A DNA stretch of 64,000 nucleotides from Piscinibacter sp047602365. Its GTDB lineage: Bacteria > Pseudomonadota > Gammaproteobacteria > Burkholderiales > Burkholderiaceae_C. Positions 61,929 to 64,000 of this stretch are shown in pieces. How positions within the stretch are numbered: the first letter of the stretch is position 1; every line of letters begins with the position of its first letter. Location of the stretch: NCBI GenBank assembly GCA_047602365.1, contig JASGHM010000002.1, forward strand, positions 496,001 to 560,000, given 5' to 3'. Under the pieces are notes generated by a model. It saw only the letters and a list, made by a program, of their open reading frames with translations, was not told where the DNA came from and made no database searches. A program made the position numbers and the translations under genes.

Positions 61929-63263
61929 CTAGAGCGTCAGCTTCCAGCCCTCGACCAGCGCAGCCGGCGTGCTCAGCGAGCCGAGCTGGCGTTCCAGGTA
62001 GGTGCCGCTTTCGGCGATCAGCTCAGCGCGGTCGCCCAGGCCGACCAGGCCCTCGCCGAACATGCGCAGGAACGAGTCGTCGAAGCGCATCACGCCGATC
62101 GGTGCGACCGGCACGCCGTCCTCCACCCACAGGCAGGCGAAGCGTGTCAGGCCGGTCAGGCGGCAGGCCTGGCGGTCGGAGTAGTTCAGGTACCAGAGGT
62201 TGCTCACCCACAGGCCGGTGCCCAGCTCGGCCATGGCCCGCGCGTCCGACAGGCGCCCGGGCAGCAGCGACAAGGCTTCCGGCGTCTCCGAGGCATTCGC
62301 GCCGTTCGCGGCCACGCCGTACTCGCGCGCCGAGCGGGCGTTGGTGAGCGTGTCGCTGGCCAGCCCGCGTTCGATCAGGCCGACCCGTGCGGGCCGGCCA
62401 AAGCCCTCGGCGGTGAAGGCCGGCGCGGTGCCGAGCGCCGGATCCTCGAACAGATTCATCTGCGAGTGCAACACCGCGTCGCGATGCGCCAGGCGCATCA
62501 GGCTGGAGGTGCCGGTGCGACGCGCCTTCTGGCTGAAGCCACCCCAGCCCAGCGCACCGAGCAGCTCGGCCATCGCCGCCGGCGCGAACCAGCTGCGGTA
62601 GGCGCCGGGCTTCAGCACCCGCGGCGGCCGGGCCAGCAGCGCGAGCTGGGCCGCACCGGCTGCGACGCGCTGCGCGAACTGGTCGTCGAGCCAGTGCGTG
62701 CCGGCGTAGGCGGTCTTCACCGCCTTGTCGGCCGCGTGGTACAGGCACCAGTCGAAGTGGAAGGTCTCGACATGGTGCCAGTGGCGCGTGCCGGTGCTGT
62801 CGGCGAAGGCACGCACCACCGGGCCGCCGGCGTGGAAGCCGACGAAATCGAGCCCCGCAGCCGCCTCGGTGACGCAGCGCACCACGTGGTCGGGCGCCGG
62901 CAGCGAGCCGGTCTCGTGGCGTTCGCTGCGAGCCGGCGTCTCGGGCAGCAGCAGCCAGGGGTCGTCGCTCAGTTCGGGCAGCAGCGCGCGCAAGGCTTCG
63001 AGTTCGCCGCGCAGCGCCGCCACGTCGGCGTCGAGGCGCCCGGCCAGCGTCAGCCGGCCCTCGGCGCGGCGCTGCCCCAGCGTCAGCGCGACCGTGGCGA
63101 CGGCCTGCTCGACATGTGTCGCCTGGCGCACCGCGGCGCGGTTGAAGCGGATGAAGTCGGAGGACTCGGCCTTCAGCAGCAGCGAACTGCGCTCGCCGGG
63201 CCGTGCGGCGTCGCACACCGCCTCGGCCAGCGCATCGAAGTAGCTGCGCGCAACGACGTTCAC
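61929..63263 (-). CDS. TldD/PmbA-family protein, TldE-like partner
   Basis: A 444-residue member of the TldD/PmbA (peptidase U62) family that lacks the zinc motif HExxxH, like TldE/PmbA subunits. Visible family-like sequence includes HVVRCVTEAAAGLDFVGFHAGGPVVRAFADSTGT, and GLWVSNLWYLNYSDRQACRLTGLTRFACLWVEDG near the C-terminus. The GTG start at 63263 overlaps the stop of the TldD-like gene (GTGA), indicating coupling as a heterodimer. Known TldD/E pairs trim peptides, for example microcin B17 maturation and CcdA degradation. It is convergent with ccmH. Confidence 0.83.
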   Translation of the reverse strand: MNVVARSYFDALAEAVCDAARPGERSSLLLKAESSDFIRFNRAAVRQATHVEQAVATVALTLGQRRAEGRLTLAGRLDADVAALRGELEALRALLPELSDDPWLLLPETPARSERHETGSLPAPDHVVRCVTEAAAGLDFVGFHAGGPVVRAFADSTGTRHWHHVETFHFDWCLYHAADKAVKTAYAGTHWLDDQFAQRVAAGAAQLALLARPPRVLKPGAYRSWFAPAAMAELLGALGWGGFSQKARRTGTSSLMRLAHRDAVLHSQMNLFEDPALGTAPAFTAEGFGRPARVGLIERGLASDTLTNARSAREYGVAANGANASETPEALSLLPGRLSDARAMAELGTGLWVSNLWYLNYSDRQACRLTGLTRFACLWVEDGVPVAPIGVMRFDDSFLRMFGEGLVGLGDRAELIAESGTYLERQLGSLSTPAALVEGWKLTL

Positions 63264-64000
63264 GCCGACGCCCCGACCACCGCAACGCCGTTGAAGCGGC
63301 AGGCCGGCGATGCGTGACCGACACGCGCCATCTGCGACGGCTCGCCCTTGCCGCAGAACGGCGTGCCCATGACCTCGAAGGTGTCGGCATTGCCGACCAT
63401 CGCCAGCGAACGCCAGAAGGTCGCGCTGATGCCGCGGTAGCCCGGGTCGCGCACCACCTCGGCGAGGCGGCCGTTGCGGATCATGCGACCCCATTCGCAG
63501 CCGAACTGGAACTTGTTGCGCGAGTCGTCGATGCTCCACGAGACGTTGGTGCGCATCATCACGCCCAGCTCGATGCCCGCGATCATCGCGTCGAGTGTCG
63601 ACGTGCCGGGCTCGATGTTCAGGTTGCTCATGCGGTCGATCGGCGCGCGGTTCCAGCCGCTGGCACGCGCGGTCGCCACGCCTTCCAGGTCGGGCCGCTG
63701 CGCGCGCGCGCGCGCCAGCGACACGGCGCCGCCCAGCGGCCGCTTCAGGATGCCGTTCTCGATCAGGTGGCGGCGCTGCGCCGGCTCGCCTTCGTCGTCG
63801 AAGCCGAAGCTGGCGATCTGCTCCGGCCGTGTCGGGTCGTAGGTGACGTTCAGCAACTCGCTGCCGTAGGCGTAGTGGCCGAACATGTCCAGCGTCACGA
63901 AGCTGGTGCCGGCGAAGTTGCGCTCGTCGCCGAGGATGCGGTCGAGCTCGAGCGGGTGGCCGATCGACTCGTGGATCTGCAGCATCATCTGGTCGGGCAT
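63260..64000 (-). CDS. tldD: TldD-family zinc metalloprotease, 5' end outside window
   Basis: The visible 246 residues are the C-terminal half of a TldD-type protease. The zinc motif HESIGH in QIHESIGHPLELDR is present, with downstream YAYGSELLNVTYDPTRPEQIASFGFDDEGEPAQRRHLIENGILKRPL and the C-terminal MVGNADTFEVMGTPFCGKGEPSQMARVGHASPACRF. The N-terminus lies beyond base 64000. It overlaps the TldE-like gene by four bases. Which of the family's paralogues it is cannot be told from half a protein. Confidence 0.85.
   Translation of the reverse strand: MPDQMMLQIHESIGHPLELDRILGDERNFAGTSFVTLDMFGHYAYGSELLNVTYDPTRPEQIASFGFDDEGEPAQRRHLIENGILKRPLGGAVSLARARAQRPDLEGVATARASGWNRAPIDRMSNLNIEPGTSTLDAMIAGIELGVMMRTNVSWSIDDSRNKFQFGCEWGRMIRNGRLAEVVRDPGYRGISATFWRSLAMVGNADTFEVMGTPFCGKGEPSQMARVGHASPACRFNGVAVVGASA

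Overview
The window is a very GC-rich stretch of chromosome from a betaproteobacterium of the order Burkholderiales, most like the Rubrivivax/Leptothrix/Methylibium group. This rests on the gene order rpsO-pnp-qor-tpiA-secG-tRNA-Leu-nuoA..N, an intracellular PHA depolymerase of the catalytic-cysteine type, system I cytochrome c maturation genes, and DUF1178/DUF2069 proteins. It is mostly core chromosome, densely packed, with many ATGA or TGATG overlaps. I see no phage, insertion sequence, CRISPR array or plasmid feature.

Layout. 1-1774 (minus): a nitrate-type ABC substrate-binding protein cut by the window edge, preceded by a -24/-12 promoter, two hairpins with ANTAR-type hexaloops and an intrinsic terminator, then its likely RNA-binding antiterminator NasT. 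1830-2646 (minus): two unrecognised small genes. 2723-7227 (plus): the most interesting region, with a LuxR-type regulator, two matching lux-box-like palindromes, a 55-residue double-glycine precursor with a predicted nine-residue product, an HlyD-type adaptor and a C39-peptidase ABC exporter. 7258-10785: tsaD (frameshifted), an orphan periplasmic binding protein (frameshifted) and a PLP aminotransferase. 10781-15753: rpsO, pnp, quinone oxidoreductase, tpiA, secG. 15919-30490: tRNA-Leu(GAG) and the complete 14-gene complex I operon. 30501-40026: Nudix hydrolase, DUF1178, FAD oxidase, DUF2069, YihY-like, diguanylate cyclase, Mpo1-like, hydrolase, metY, CBS protein, aroC. 40186-46626: chemoreceptor and an RND efflux adaptor/pump pair (pump frameshifted). 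46627-51174: LacI-type regulator, gluconokinase and a TRAP transporter with two identical operator palindromes. 51202-56130: second chemoreceptor, PHA depolymerase, GST, cupin. 56212-61927: ccmABCDEFGH. 61929-64000 (minus): a PmbA/TldE-like and a TldD-like protein, the latter cut by the window end.

How the parts fit. Complex I, the Ccm system and the nitrate gene point to respiratory and nitrogen-assimilatory metabolism. The gluconate cluster is a regulated uptake-and-phosphorylation unit. The LuxR/GG-peptide/exporter cassette reads as a quorum-sensing-controlled secretion system for a very short peptide. It has no visible luxI, immunity gene or modification enzyme, so a signalling peptide is as likely as a toxin.

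Sequence caution. Three conserved genes (tsaD, the binding protein, the RND pump) each carry a net +1 frameshift, and tsaD may carry a second at its 3' end. Most fall in a doubled base, so sequence or assembly error is at least as likely as real gene decay.
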